A stretch of DNA of 64,000 bases from Flavobacterium johnsoniae (GCF_030388325.1 NZ_CP103794.1:992001-1056000); one strand, 5' to 3'; counted from the first letter of the stretch, positions 19,501 to 29,612 are shown. The notes: generated by a model not told the origin, from the letters alone. A program made the numbers and translations.

Positions 19501-22500
19501 GTTACAGTACAAAGTGTAGTATTATCTCTAAATGTTACTTCGTAATGTCCACTTACCATATTAGTTAAAGTAACAACATCTCCTGTTTTACTATCATTGA
19601 AAGTTAATCCTGACGGAGTTGTCACTACAGTATAAGTAAACGCTCCAGAAGCTGTGAAATCGCTTGCTGTAAATGTTGCACTACCTGTTGCGTTTCCAAT
19701 ACAATCTACATTTGAAGCAACTTGCTCTTGCATTTGTAAAGTTGGTAATGCTGGTACAGTAAATAAATCTTCATCTGTACAGTTATTAGCATCTGTAACT
19801 CTAAATACATAATCTCCAGCAGGTAATCCTAAATAAATACCTGTTGCATCTCCTGTAGTGTTAGTTGTATCTGGACCAGATACAATGTCAAATGTTAATG
19901 TACCGATACCATTTGATGTTGCAATTGTAACATCACTTACTAATCCTGGACAAGTCATTTGAGACTTAGTAAATCCAGTAATAACTGGTGGATCTAATGC
20001 ATCGATAACTGCTGCCTGCGCTACAGTTGTACAACCGTTAGCATCTTTAACAACTACATAGTAAGTACCCGCAGTTGTTGTTTCTAAAAAGTTATCAGCT
20101 CTAAATGTACCTCCATTATTAAAACTATACTCAAATCCTCCTGCACCACCAGTAGCATTTACGGTAATTCTAGCCGTTGTAGGAAGATTTCCGCCACCGC
20201 AAAGCATTTGTATTCTATCAATACTTGTAACCACTAAAGGTGTCGGATCTGTAACTATAACATCAATTGTTTCAACACAGTCGTTGCTGTCTTTAACGTA
20301 ATAGGTTACTGTTCCTTCTGCAGCAGTCTGCGTGAAAATATTATTCGTTTGTGTAGCCAATGTAGGAACTGCACCTTTTCCGTAAGTGTAAGGCCCTTTT
20401 CCGCCAGTTGCTGTAATCTCTACGTTTGCAGCATCGCCAACACATAAAGGTGTACCAACATTTCTACTTGGAACAATCGTAATTAGATTATCTATTGTTG
20501 CGGTTGTTGTTGCGGTACAAGTTCCGTCGCTAACTTCGAAAGTATAAGTACCCGCAGCTAAATCTGTAAACACACCAGTTGTTGCACCAGTAGCATTTAC
20601 TGTTGGTCCTGCTGTAATTGTATATGTATAACTAGGAGGAGTTGTAATTCCGCCTTCAGCTTGAACTGTTACACCTCCATTTGGAGCAGGTGATTTACAA
20701 TCCAATTCTTTTTTATCTGTTACAGAAAGACTTAACACCTCTCTTACCACATAAGGAGCAGTAGCTGTACATCCGTTAGCATCTCTTACACCAATAGTAT
20801 AAGCTTTAGCCGCTGTAATAGTAGCTATTGAAGAAGTTAAATCTACTCCGTCTAATGTATAAATTGGAGTACCAACAGTTACATCAAAATATTGGCTTAA
20901 GTCTACTGTAAATGAAGCACCTGTAAAGCAAGGTACAGCTGGACCAGCTAGTAAAGTTGGAGCCAAATCTTTTTCAATAGTCACGTCAACTTTTGCAGTA
21001 CATCCATTAGCATCTTTTACCCAAATATCCCAATCTGCACCAGATTCGTAATTAAGAACTAGTGGGTTTGTTGAAGAATAACCAGTAGTTGGTTCTGGAT
21101 CTCCATCGGCAACGAATGTATATTGATAAGTTCCTGTTCCTCCAGTTCCTTTAACTGTTACACGAGCATCAGTGTTACAATTGTCTTTTGTTTGACTTAC
21201 AACACTTACGCTTACTGGCTGTACTGGTTGTTTTATTTCAAATGTAGTTGAAGTAGAACATTCCGTACCTCCAATTTCTTTAACTACTAAAGTATAAGAA
21301 CCTACTGGTAAACCTGCAAAACCATAGCTTACTGGGTTAGGATAGTTAGTAGGCACATTAAATGCAATTGGTGGTAAAAATGATGCATTTGAAAATTGAT
21401 CTACAACTTCAAAACGTAAATGTGTCGCCCCAGAACTATAATTAGAAGCAGTAGCATTTACAGTACCATTTGAAAGTGCCGGCGTACTGTTACAAGTAAC
21501 ATTCGTTGTAGAAATAGCTGTAATATCAATACTTGACAATTTAGGAATTACTACCTCTAAAACAGATACACAGGCATTGTTATCTTGAACTTGGAAAAAG
21601 TAGGTTTGACCAAAATTTAATCCTGTAAACTGATATGTTGTATTTGAAGTTGGAAGAGAAACAGAACTCGGATCTCCAACTATTGAATAGATATAATCTG
21701 GAGCACTTGGGAAAGTTGGATCCAAGAATAAATCTACAGTCGCACCAGCAGAGCAAGTACCTGTTATAACAACTGGTAAAAACTTAAGACGTGGTTCTGT
21801 TGATATTCTTAATTTTGGACTTACCGTTTGACATCCATTAACATCTACAATCGATACGGTATAATCTCCAAATACTAAACTATTTGGAAACACATATGTT
21901 CTATTATTAGTCGCTGTACTTGTATGAATTGCTGTATTTGTTTTATCATATAAAGTATAAACAAACGGACCTACACCATTAGCTACGGCAGTAACTTCAA
22001 TAGCTCCGGGAACATTCGCATCACATTTAATATCATGCGGAAGATATGTCCCTACAATTGCACTAGGTTCATTGATTGTTATTGTATTAACATCTTGGCA
22101 ACCTCTAGCGTCTTCAATTGTATAACTATAAGTTCCAGCTGCTAAACCTCCAAAAGAAGTATTATAATCAAATGGATTTCCGTCAAAACTAATTCTGTAA
22201 GGCGCTTTACCACCACTTGGGTTAAATGTTACAGAACCATCGCTGCTGTTATTACAGTTTGCATCAATAATTGATGGATTTGCAACAACAGTACCTGTTG
22301 CTGTTAACAATACTCCATTTGTTCTCACAGAACATCCATTAGCATCTGTAACTACAAAATTATAATTTCCTGGAGTTGTAAAAGTTTCCGTAAAAGTATT
22401 CGTTGCTATACCAGTCACTAATGAACCAACTGCTGTAGTTCCATCATAGGCTTGGTACCTAAATGGCGCTGTTCCATTTATGATAGTTACTGTAATTACA

Positions 22501-25500
22501 GAACCCATAGGTGTAGAACAAGTAAGATCTTTATCTGGAAGCGCACTAGCAAATATTTGTTTCTCTACAACATAATCTTCAAAATGAGTACAGCCGTTAG
22601 CATCTTTAACACCTAATACATATGTTCCAGCAGCTCTAATTGTATAAGGGCTAGCAGCTACCGCGCCATTTACAGTAAAGGTTAAAGTTCCTGTTCCTGA
22701 TCCTGAAAGAACTATATCAAAAGGCGAACCTGTAAAACATTGTTGTGCAGGCAGATTTACAACTGCATCTGGATCTTTAGCAATCGTAATTGGCAATGAT
22801 TGTTCACAACCATTAGCATCTATAACCCAAGCATACCAAGTTGTAGTTGCTGGATCTAAATCTGCTGTATTTTTATTTAAAACATAATCACTTGCTGCTG
22901 GCGTTCCAGTTGTGCTTATGAAAGCATAGCTATATGGTAATTTTCCTCCTCCAGCTGTAACTGAAACTTTCGATAAAGGTTGATCACAATTCGCATTTTT
23001 ATTTGATCCCAATGTCAATGTTACAACCGCTGGCTGAGTAATAGTAAAGTTTACATCTTTGAAACAGTCTGTAACATCATCTGTTACTCTTAAAGTATAT
23101 GATCCCGCAACTAAACCAGTTACATTAACAGTATTTCCTGTTGGTGTAACTGTTCCTGTTCCTGCTGTTAATGTCGCAGTATAAGTAGTTGAATATGCAG
23201 AAACTGTGATAGATGCTGAACCTGTAGCTCCAGCATTACAAGCAACATTATTTTGAGATGCCAATGTAGCTGCAATACTAACTAATGGTTTAACTTCATA
23301 ATTTTCTACATCGCTACAACCATTTGCATCTGTAACTTTGAAAACATAATTTCCAGCAGGTAATCCTGTGAATTTTCCGTCTGTAGCTCCAGTTGTGTTT
23401 GTTGTTGTTGGGCCAGAAACAATTACATAAGCTAAAGATCCAACTCCATTAGTTACTGTGATATCTACATTACTAGTAGATTCTCCTGTTTTACATGTAA
23501 TAAGAGATCCATTTACACCCGTAATTACTGGAGCGTCTAGAGCAGCAAAAGTTTGTGTCGTTAAAGACTGAGTACATTTATTGCTATCTCTCATTACTAC
23601 AGTTACTGAACCTGATGCGCTAGTAGTGTAAGTGTTTTTAGTATCAAAAGCTCCTCCGTTGAAACTATATTCATAACCTCCAGATCCTCCAGATGGAGAA
23701 GTCACGGTAATCGTTGCTTGTTTGGTTGTGTTATCCGTATTACATGCTAAAGGTGTTGATTGTACAGTAGCCGTCAATGCTACTGGGTCACTCAAAGTAA
23801 TTGAATCTGAGAAAGTACATCCTTTAGCATCCGTTAAAAGAACAGTATAAACTCCAGCTGTCAAATTACTTGCAGTTGCTGTAGTCGAAACTGTTGTTGC
23901 CCCTCTTGTAATTAAATATGTAAACGGTTGTAATCCTGTTGGATTGGTAATATTAATTTCACCATCAGCCGCACCAATACAAGTTGGCTGTTTTTCATTA
24001 TGAGAAAACGAAGGTGTTGTTTTTGGCGTAATTGTAATTACGTTAGATAATCCTTGACAACCTGCATTATCTGTAACTCTAAATTGGTATGTACCAGAAT
24101 TTGCCGTAGTAAATGGTGATGTTACCGGATTCCACGCTCCTGCACCATTAAATTGTACTTCGTATGTAGAATAAGTACTTGAACCACCATTAGCAGTAAA
24201 AGTAATTTCTGCATTATTATCACAAGTCAAATCTTTTACTCTCGTTGCTAAAATCGTTAATTCTGGATTAACAATGTACGTTGCAGTTGCAGGACATCCA
24301 TTAGCATCTCTGACACCAATAGTATAAGTACCGCTTGCAGTAATCTTATAAGCCGTCGGATCAGTAACAGCTACTGTATTTACAGTATATGTATGAACAC
24401 CAGTTCCTAGATTGAAGAATGTTCTTAAATCTATAGAAGTTGATGAAGGCGCTTTGAAACAGAATGTAGCTGGAGCCGGAGATTTTACAGTTGGAGAAGA
24501 TTCTCTCTGAATATCTAAATTGAATGGTCCTGCTGTACAATCATTCTGATCCATTACATAAACATCCCACAATAAATTTGATTGTGTTGCTCCTGTATTA
24601 ATTGTTGTATTTGTTGTAGAGAAAGCAGAAGCCGCTGGCATTCCTGCGCCTCTCAATACGTAAGCATATTTATAGTTTGGTACACCGCCAGTAGCAGTAA
24701 CCACAACATTTGAAATAGAATTTCCACAATTTACATTAGAAGCCGTTGCAGCTGTAATTGTAATTGCCGTTGCTGGATTGATCGTAACCGATGCCTCATT
24801 AGAAAGACAGTTTGTTGATATATCTCTAACCTGTAATTTATATGTACCTACGCCTAAGCCAGTAACTCTTACTTCATCGTTTACTTTTGTAACTGTTCCA
24901 GAAGCCGGAGTTAGTACATAACTAAAATTACCAACTGAACTTGCTCCTGTTACAGTAAAAGTTGCTGTACCATTTGTTTGTCCAACACATTTAATATCTG
25001 TCTTTTTACCAGATACAGTAATAGTTGGTGCGCCTGCAATAGTAATACTGCCTGTTGTTTTACAACCATTAGCATCTGTAAGTTCAAAAGTGTAAGCTCC
25101 TGCAGTTAATCCAGAGAAAACTCCAGTAGTATTAGAAGCTCCCGATCCAGTTCCAGAAGTCATTAAATAAGTAAATGGCGCAACTCCTCCAACTGTTGGA
25201 GTTAACGTTACACTAGTAGTTGTTTTACCAACTTCACAAGTAATAGCTGCTGGAGTACTAAATGTAATTCCTGCTGGTGGGTTATATGCTGGTACTGTTA
25301 TTGTTTTTGTAACTGTACAGTTATTTGCATCTTTTACAGAATAAGTAATAGTCTGAGTTGAAGAAGTAAGGCTAACCGATAAAGTATTTACTGCAGTATA
25401 AGTAGGACTTCCATTAAAACTGTAGCCTAAAGTTCCTGTTCCACCGCCACCTACAACAGTAATAATAACTGATGAACTACAATTAGTATTCGCAGGGAAA

Positions 25501-28500
25501 CTAGCATTCGCAGTAACTGCTGGCGGATCTGTCAACGTTACATTGATACTTTGTACACATTTATTTTTATCTTTTACATAGAAAGTGTAGTTTCCTTGTG
25601 CCAATCCAGTAATAACTGAATTACCATTGAATGTAATATTATCTCTACTATAAGTAAATTCTCCCGCACCTCCAGATGGCAATAATTCTACACTTCCTGT
25701 TGATCCACCATTACATTTTGGATTTGTGTTATTTGAATTTAAAGTAATAGCAGTTAAAGGAGCAATAGTTGCCTCACTTGTAGTGGTACAATTATTAGCA
25801 TCTCTAATTTGGAATCTATAAAGACCTGACGTTCCAATAGTATAAGTAAATGATGTTCCGTTACCAACTGGCTGTACTAATGTTCCAGTAGTAGCTCCAG
25901 AAGTTATAGATACAACATAAGGTGCAGTTCCTCCTTCAATTGATCCTGTAATTACCGCTCTATTATTTGGCGCAGGATCACAATCAAGTCCAGTTGTTAC
26001 AGTCGTACCTGTTAACAATTGTGCTTTTATTACAGTACTTTTATGTTGAGTTTTACAACCGTAACTATCTGTAATTATAAAATCATAAGTACCTGGGTTA
26101 AGTGCTTTATAAGTAAAACCAGGAGCATCAAAAGGTTCGCTAGCTAAACTTGGCGTTCCACCATTGTAAGTTACGACATACGTATACGGTCCAACTCCTC
26201 CACTTACAGTTACTGGTATATTCGTTCCTAAAGCTGGATCAAAACATGCACTGATAGTACCAAAATCTATTCTAGGATCGACTGCTGGATCTACAGTTAC
26301 TCTTGCCAGAACTGTTGTCTCACATTGATTACTGTCTCTTGCTGCAATAGTATAACTTCCTACTCCAACATTTGTGAATTCTCCTGATGATTTAAAAGGA
26401 ACTAATACCGTTGTACCATTTGCTGCTCTTAATTCATATTTATAATCTGGAGGCGTTCCTAATTCTGCTATTGCAGTAATTGTTGCTCCATTAAGACATG
26501 TTGCTGGTTTAGTTACAGAAGCCTTAACTGTTAAACGTGCTGGTTCACTGATATCTTGTGAAAATGGCAATGTACAGCTACTTGCTAAATTTTCATAACG
26601 AACACGAATCTGGTAGTTTTTAACCGCCAAACCTGTTAATGTTACACTTCCTTTTGAAGAAGCAGGAACTGGAACATACGTTTTCCAAGCTGCTCCATCA
26701 ACAGAATATTGGAATCCTTTTTTAGGATCAAAATTTTGTGCGTTGATTGTAAGTTCACCGTTTTTATCTCCTGTACATAAAACATCTTTAACTCCTGTAA
26801 TCGATGCAGAAAATGCTTTTGCACCATCCACATTGATATCGAAATCCTGTACTGTTCCACAAGTTCTTGGAATCTGACGAACCCAGATATCATCCATCAC
26901 CAAATCATTTCCACCGTATTCGGTACTTCCTGATCTAATCTTAAAGATTAATTTAGTATTATTTCCAGGGTTTAATGATAGCGATTTTTGAATCCATTTA
27001 TTTCTATCAGCATCATAAGCATCTTCAGCTATTTTTCCTGTTTTATCCGTCGCAACTACTATTCCATTTTCATCTACCAATTCAAATATTAGAATTGGAG
27101 CAGCTCCCGATCTTGATCTTCTCAATAAATTGGCAACGTATAAGTCAACCAAAACAGGTTGATTTGGAATAACATCTACAATTGGCATACTATACAATAC
27201 ACCATAATCTCCAGCTGCTTTTCCAATGTTTACTAACAAATATCTTCCATTAGCATCACCAACTCCATTTTGATTGTTAGGGTTTGTGGTATGATCTTTA
27301 AAGTGAAACCAAGCACCTGAATTGTTTGAATTCAAATCGTCATCTCTCCAAAAGAAGCTAGTAACAGAATATTGATTATCCTCAACTGAACGTGTCGGAT
27401 TTCCATTTAAAGAACAGGTATATGGCGGATTAACCCTTTGGTCGTTAAAACAGTACGTACCTGCAATACCAGGTGTAGTAGTTGTTCCTCCACTTCCAAA
27501 GGTCTCAATTAATAAGTTACTATAAGTTGAAACGGCTGTTACAGTATACTCAACTGTAATCGTATGTTTACCTGAACCAACATTTAAGAAAACATTTGAT
27601 GGTGTGTTATTATTTAAGAAACCATCCATGTAATATTTATAGCTATACTTCGGATCAGGAACTCCTCCATTAACTTCTACAGTTGTAGTTGCAGAACCGT
27701 CGCAATTAAATACAGGGTCTAAAATTTTAATAGTAGGTGGCGCCGGTTTTTGGTCTAGTGTAATATCTTTCATTTCATAGATACAACCTACTGCATCCAT
27801 AACTCTGAAAGTATATGGTCCTCCTGGATTTATATACATTTCATTTGAATCCTGCCAAGGCGAACCCATGAAACTATATTTATACGGAAATGGCCCAGGG
27901 AAAGGAACACCACCTTGTGCGTTTGCAATACGTGCCAAACCTTGGTTGGTAGACCCAGTAGGACCACAACCTGATAAAGCCGCAATACCACCCGAAGCGG
28001 TTAGTTGTGTAGCTGCTCCAACTGTAGTCATAATAGCAGGATCTGTACAATAGCTATTATTACTACCACTTACACCAGACTTTTTGTATTGTACTACCAC
28101 ATAGTAAATTCCTGAAGTTAAGCCAGGAAAACTGTTAGTTGTAACAAATGTACTACCATTATTAATACTATATCTAATATCTGTATATCCCTTAGCATCA
28201 GTAACATTAACAGTAATACTTCCTGATGAACCTGTACAAGAACCATCTACTTTAGTAACATTGTAAACCGGTTTATCTACAGCAGCAATAGGAATTGTAA
28301 CATCAGCTGTACATCCATTCCCATCTTCAACACGGACAACATAACTTCCGGCTTTTGATACTGTAATATAGTTGTCAACATTCGCAACATTTACAAATCC
28401 TGTATTATCAATATTAACAGAATATCTATAAGGAGTTTTTCCTCCACTTGCTGATCCAGTAATTCTACCTGAAGCACAATTTGTTAATGTAATTGTTTCC

Positions 28501-29612
28501 GTAGAGTTGTTAACTAAAGCGTTTGGAGCATTTTCTATAACAAGATTAGTCTTTGTATCTTTCATACAAGTTGGCCCCTCTACAAGAGTAGTTTCAACTG
28601 TATAGGTTCCAGGATTCAATCCTGAAAAAGTATAAATAGGATTCTTTGTAGCAGGAACCGTTATATTCGTAGGGCCACTAAGTTTAAAAACGTATTGTAA
28701 GTTAGTTTCACTTGCACTTACGGTGATACTTCCTTTTTCGCTACTACATTTTGCAGAAGTAATTTGTGTTGTAACCGCAAAATTAGTCGTGCTAATAACA
28801 ATGTTTGGAACTTTAAAATCACAAGAACCCGCAACACCACTTAATCTGATAAAAACGTTATAATTTCCTGCCGCTGTAATATTAAAAACATTACTAGACT
28901 GCCATGAAGTTGGAGGCGAAGAAGTCGTCGTTATTCCATATTCATAATCACTACCAAAACCATTAACTGTAATTTTACCATTTAAAGTACAGTTGTTTCC
29001 ATATCTAATAATATGATTTTTAGCAATAGCACCTGGATCTAATGTATTTTGATATACATTGAAATAATACGTGTAAGGAGTTCCCGTATTATCTACTATT
29101 CTAACTCTAAATTGTCCCGCTTCGTGAGCCAGATAATTCACTGTAGTTCCAACCGTTGTCCAACAAGAAGCTGCTGCTGTTTCGTTCGCACAATTTGTAT
29201 TGGAAACATTTAAACAAGAACCTCCTGCAATAAATTTTTCCCATACAATTGATTGCGGATTTACTAATCCAGTTTCAATATTTCTTGTTTCATTACTACC
29301 GCAAAGAAATAATTTTGGAAGCTCTTTACCATCATTAGGACAAATAGAAACTGTTCCCAGATACGGACTTTGAGCATACTTAATTGCCGGATTGACCATC
29401 GCAGCCGAACTTGCAGCTGGTTTTTCTGTGTTAGGATCTATACCAAATTGATTCTCAAACTGACTATTTGCTTTTAAGAATAAATTCTCATTTGAACTCA
29501 AATTAGGCTTTGAATTAAATGCAATTCCATTTTGTGCTTGGGAGACAAAATTGAATAGCAGAACTAAAGCAAAAAACAGCGTTCTTAAAGTAGTAGGTTT
29601 TTTCATAATCAT
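13596..29612 (-). CDS. sprB: SprB, giant gliding-motility adhesin with type B T9SS C-terminal domain
   Basis: 5,338 residues (two adjacent ATGs, 29612 and 29606, are both possible). A signal peptide (TLFFALVLLFNFVSQAQ) is followed by a Cys-containing N-terminal region. Dozens of SprB repeats of roughly 80-100 residues come next, each marked by GG..PY.Y, G.YT..V.D..GC and C.G.s.G. About residues 695-915 form a non-repeat jelly-roll-like domain ending LVMDDIWVRQ. Residues 5252-5338 are the gliding-associated/type B T9SS domain (CMPNYFTPNGTG, FDIFDRYGRVV, WDGKYNGNELPTGDYWYVL). SprB forms mobile surface filaments driven by the gliding motor. F. johnsoniae SprB is, as I recall, about 6,500 residues, so this is a shorter homologue. 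Flanked by sprD and sprF. Confidence 0.96.
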   Translation of the reverse strand: MIMKKPTTLRTLFFALVLLFNFVSQAQNGIAFNSKPNLSSNENLFLKANSQFENQFGIDPNTEKPAASSAAMVNPAIKYAQSPYLGTVSICPNDGKELPKLFLCGSNETRNIETGLVNPQSIVWEKFIAGGSCLNVSNTNCANETAAASCWTTVGTTVNYLAHEAGQFRVRIVDNTGTPYTYYFNVYQNTLDPGAIAKNHIIRYGNNCTLNGKITVNGFGSDYEYGITTTSSPPTSWQSSNVFNITAAGNYNVFIRLSGVAGSCDFKVPNIVISTTNFAVTTQITSAKCSSEKGSITVSASETNLQYVFKLSGPTNITVPATKNPIYTFSGLNPGTYTVETTLVEGPTCMKDTKTNLVIENAPNALVNNSTETITLTNCASGRITGSASGGKTPYRYSVNIDNTGFVNVANVDNYITVSKAGSYVVRVEDGNGCTADVTIPIAAVDKPVYNVTKVDGSCTGSSGSITVNVTDAKGYTDIRYSINNGSTFVTTNSFPGLTSGIYYVVVQYKKSGVSGSNNSYCTDPAIMTTVGAATQLTASGGIAALSGCGPTGSTNQGLARIANAQGGVPFPGPFPYKYSFMGSPWQDSNEMYINPGGPYTFRVMDAVGCIYEMKDITLDQKPAPPTIKILDPVFNCDGSATTTVEVNGGVPDPKYSYKYYMDGFLNNNTPSNVFLNVGSGKHTITVEYTVTAVSTYSNLLIETFGSGGTTTTPGIAGTYCFNDQRVNPPYTCSLNGNPTRSVEDNQYSVTSFFWRDDDLNSNNSGAWFHFKDHTTNPNNQNGVGDANGRYLLVNIGKAAGDYGVLYSMPIVDVIPNQPVLVDLYVANLLRRSRSGAAPILIFELVDENGIVVATDKTGKIAEDAYDADRNKWIQKSLSLNPGNNTKLIFKIRSGSTEYGGNDLVMDDIWVRQIPRTCGTVQDFDINVDGAKAFSASITGVKDVLCTGDKNGELTINAQNFDPKKGFQYSVDGAAWKTYVPVPASSKGSVTLTGLAVKNYQIRVRYENLASSCTLPFSQDISEPARLTVKASVTKPATCLNGATITAIAELGTPPDYKYELRAANGTTVLVPFKSSGEFTNVGVGSYTIAARDSNQCETTVLARVTVDPAVDPRIDFGTISACFDPALGTNIPVTVSGGVGPYTYVVTYNGGTPSLASEPFDAPGFTYKALNPGTYDFIITDSYGCKTQHKSTVIKAQLLTGTTVTTGLDCDPAPNNRAVITGSIEGGTAPYVVSITSGATTGTLVQPVGNGTSFTYTIGTSGLYRFQIRDANNCTTTSEATIAPLTAITLNSNNTNPKCNGGSTGSVELLPSGGAGEFTYSRDNITFNGNSVITGLAQGNYTFYVKDKNKCVQSINVTLTDPPAVTANASFPANTNCSSSVIITVVGGGGTGTLGYSFNGSPTYTAVNTLSVSLTSSTQTITYSVKDANNCTVTKTITVPAYNPPAGITFSTPAAITCEVGKTTTSVTLTPTVGGVAPFTYLMTSGTGSGASNTTGVFSGLTAGAYTFELTDANGCKTTGSITIAGAPTITVSGKKTDIKCVGQTNGTATFTVTGASSVGNFSYVLTPASGTVTKVNDEVRVTGLGVGTYKLQVRDISTNCLSNEASVTINPATAITITAATASNVNCGNSISNVVVTATGGVPNYKYAYVLRGAGMPAASAFSTTNTTINTGATQSNLLWDVYVMDQNDCTAGPFNLDIQRESSPTVKSPAPATFCFKAPSSTSIDLRTFFNLGTGVHTYTVNTVAVTDPTAYKITASGTYTIGVRDANGCPATATYIVNPELTILATRVKDLTCDNNAEITFTANGGSSTYSTYEVQFNGAGAWNPVTSPFTTANSGTYQFRVTDNAGCQGLSNVITITPKTTPSFSHNEKQPTCIGAADGEINITNPTGLQPFTYLITRGATTVSTTATASNLTAGVYTVLLTDAKGCTFSDSITLSDPVALTATVQSTPLACNTDNTTKQATITVTSPSGGSGGYEYSFNGGAFDTKNTYTTSASGSVTVVMRDSNKCTQSLTTQTFAALDAPVITGVNGSLITCKTGESTSNVDITVTNGVGSLAYVIVSGPTTTNTTGATDGKFTGLPAGNYVFKVTDANGCSDVENYEVKPLVSIAATLASQNNVACNAGATGSASITVSAYSTTYTATLTAGTGTVTPTGNTVNVTGLVAGSYTLRVTDDVTDCFKDVNFTITQPAVVTLTLGSNKNANCDQPLSKVSVTAGGGKLPYSYAFISTTGTPAASDYVLNKNTADLDPATTTWYAWVIDANGCEQSLPITIAKDPDAVVNLPAQQCFTGSPFDIVLSGSGTGTLTFTVNGAVAASPYTIRAAGTYVLGVKDANGCTHFEDYVVEKQIFASALPDKDLTCSTPMGSVITVTIINGTAPFRYQAYDGTTAVGSLVTGIATNTFTETFTTPGNYNFVVTDANGCSVRTNGVLLTATGTVVANPSIIDANCNNSSDGSVTFNPSGGKAPYRISFDGNPFDYNTSFGGLAAGTYSYTIEDARGCQDVNTITINEPSAIVGTYLPHDIKCDANVPGAIEVTAVANGVGPFVYTLYDKTNTAIHTSTATNNRTYVFPNSLVFGDYTVSIVDVNGCQTVSPKLRISTEPRLKFLPVVITGTCSAGATVDLFLDPTFPSAPDYIYSIVGDPSSVSLPTSNTTYQFTGLNFGQTYFFQVQDNNACVSVLEVVIPKLSSIDITAISTTNVTCNSTPALSNGTVNATASNYSSGATHLRFEVVDQFSNASFLPPIAFNVPTNYPNPVSYGFAGLPVGSYTLVVKEIGGTECSTSTTFEIKQPVQPVSVSVVSQTKDNCNTDARVTVKGTGGTGTYQYTFVADGDPEPTTGYSSTNPLVLNYESGADWDIWVKDANGCTAKVDVTIEKDLAPTLLAGPAVPCFTGASFTVDLSQYFDVTVGTPIYTLDGVDLTSSIATITAAKAYTIGVRDANGCTATAPYVVREVLSLSVTDKKELDCKSPAPNGGVTVQAEGGITTPPSYTYTITAGPTVNATGATTGVFTDLAAGTYTFEVSDGTCTATTTATIDNLITIVPSRNVGTPLCVGDAANVEITATGGKGPYTYGKGAVPTLATQTNNIFTQTAAEGTVTYYVKDSNDCVETIDVIVTDPTPLVVTSIDRIQMLCGGGNLPTTARITVNATGGAGGFEYSFNNGGTFRADNFLETTTAGTYYVVVKDANGCTTVAQAAVIDALDPPVITGFTKSQMTCPGLVSDVTIATSNGIGTLTFDIVSGPDTTNTTGDATGIYLGLPAGDYVFRVTDANNCTDEDLFTVPALPTLQMQEQVASNVDCIGNATGSATFTASDFTASGAFTYTVVTTPSGLTFNDSKTGDVVTLTNMVSGHYEVTFRDNTTLCTVTKSVDISEPAVALSITAVASDVHCNEPISQLTMSPVGGTPTYRYSIVQSGNGVGAYSTKTSIDTTTLTNGIATPNGLGMTWLVDVHIIDSNNCTAMTTVTITKQDLPTVTTPTLASNQCTAVGNYTFTATGTGVAPLSFSINGTDYFESTGTTYEFTVPAPTTASQDYTVYVKDKNGCVATTGTSVTTVYQPLTFTVTQDKDITCVPLPTSTGAEFTLTAAGGNPAYTYEVNINNGGFNTITAIAPYTTNVTGSYVFRVTDSNNCQVTIDEIIINAPVNPAFTTVKTDVKCNGGSTGTITVTPSGGVGPYTFALSGATPANHTGDASGLYTDLAAGSYTIVVTDSYGCTSGVTPAIVIDEPSLLTASADFPINITCSNTTVITVVGGGGTPITGNALGYLFSFDNGVSYDTANTISIDDNGSVQTIWYSVKDANGCTTAPQSIDVNPLNKPNKLDFDATLITCNPGEDVSTVEVTATNGVGALEFSIIATNTATSPTLFGPITTASSAVPASFPGLLPGDYTFQVKDANGCTFQDVYTVKELVSISVGGNLDNGVACKGESNGKVTFKVSGFNTGFSHTITGVNAPGLVTPVGTDTFVLTNLATGDYTINVTDNVTNCTATVTVNVPEPETLTVDYTPIKNANCTDGFKIKATAHDGTPGYMYAFVKAGDPIVYDVYDTAVLDPAFTWVIWAKDLNGCEASTPINIIVDASPVISSVVATQCPSSTGTYDITITATGFNANLEYSLDGNSWQPSNVFTVQLTGDYTVYVRDENKCEDSGSVRILEPLKLFYDVTGVPTCLTANGQVTLSATGGTNSYEYSIDGTTYVASNVFDNLAPGSYTFYVRDLGTPCIVTVAATITIPNTAIDFTLTATKVICNGESNGTITVNMATPTTTVNNNPIYTYSINPAPLGMVLEDNVFRNLPVGRYTVTVTSGKGCPVDQTIDVEQPDPIVVPLPVVSNYGCTTGNATNYATITVPLPTGGSEDYKRYQFVKNGTEIVQDLASNVYTQTDFTGGRFVVNVYDSNNCLGTSAEVEILPFVAMDKIDLAITEVTCINDESIVVTVKDENDNVFTTPLEFSVVGASGTVFSEQNTTGLFTLPIGRYLISVTNPATGCVISLDHFVNDPNTFELKAENVQNVTCFGGTGSVDLVLVDNLPVPTNDAGEFNYTITDSLGNSVQMGTSDATGKATISGLIAGTYNVSGSLTGKPYCPIATSFTIQQPVAPLTISEQHGPISCDPGNDGRIVIFADGGWPGAYQFELVGVSAGYTQQYEFEGLSAGTYTLNVKDLGGCIATTTVRLDNPLPITATATATASTLACFGDDNGVITVSAPTGGQGSNYAYILNMLSVDPVISTASQDSPVFTGLRSGRYSVTIVDQLNCSGTTAEVEISDPAEIVATLEQATGITCQTDATLTLSAVGGTGTYEYSADASFTTVLGTLPATFPVGVGNHEYYVRDSNGCISSVSNNVTIDPLAPLDLDIDLSNAVVYCKGSSTAIIDAVATGGLTNYAYSLYNDAGVLIRPVQSTGYFDLLPQGRYVVRVDSGDCQYDSAVVPIDEPAEALSVTPTVTDATCFGANDGKISIAATGGTGVIKYAISPNLALFDDRFVFDRLTPGVYEVLVQDENSCVEHLTLTVNEPAVLEGKVVGPIIQEICDGDNDGSFTIQVSGGRAPYTVSIDNENGTYLPVDASNQYTFTNLKGGEHTVYIKDATCLISVGVMMDKAVILNPTAEVTYDCVNNAQANRVVVTIDASNTNPADVDYALDNGTFQPSNIFTNVAPGPHTIVARHGNGCIKETVPFTINAVAELDLVDVTNSSKDINVLEVKASGGVAPYEYSFNGEPFSSSNTYRIYKTGDYPVTVRDKNGCEKTIIVHGIFYDFCMPNYFTPNGTGSNTSIGPDCGALAYKELTFDIFDRYGRVVAKYRVGQKWDGKYNGNELPTGDYWYVLKLNDPKDPREFVGHFTLYR

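Noticed and set aside
13596..29612. CRISPR-like or tandem DNA repeats in sprB
   Set aside because: The periodic pattern is protein-level SprB repeats. DNA units are diverged, without constant repeats and unique spacers, and lie in one continuous frame.
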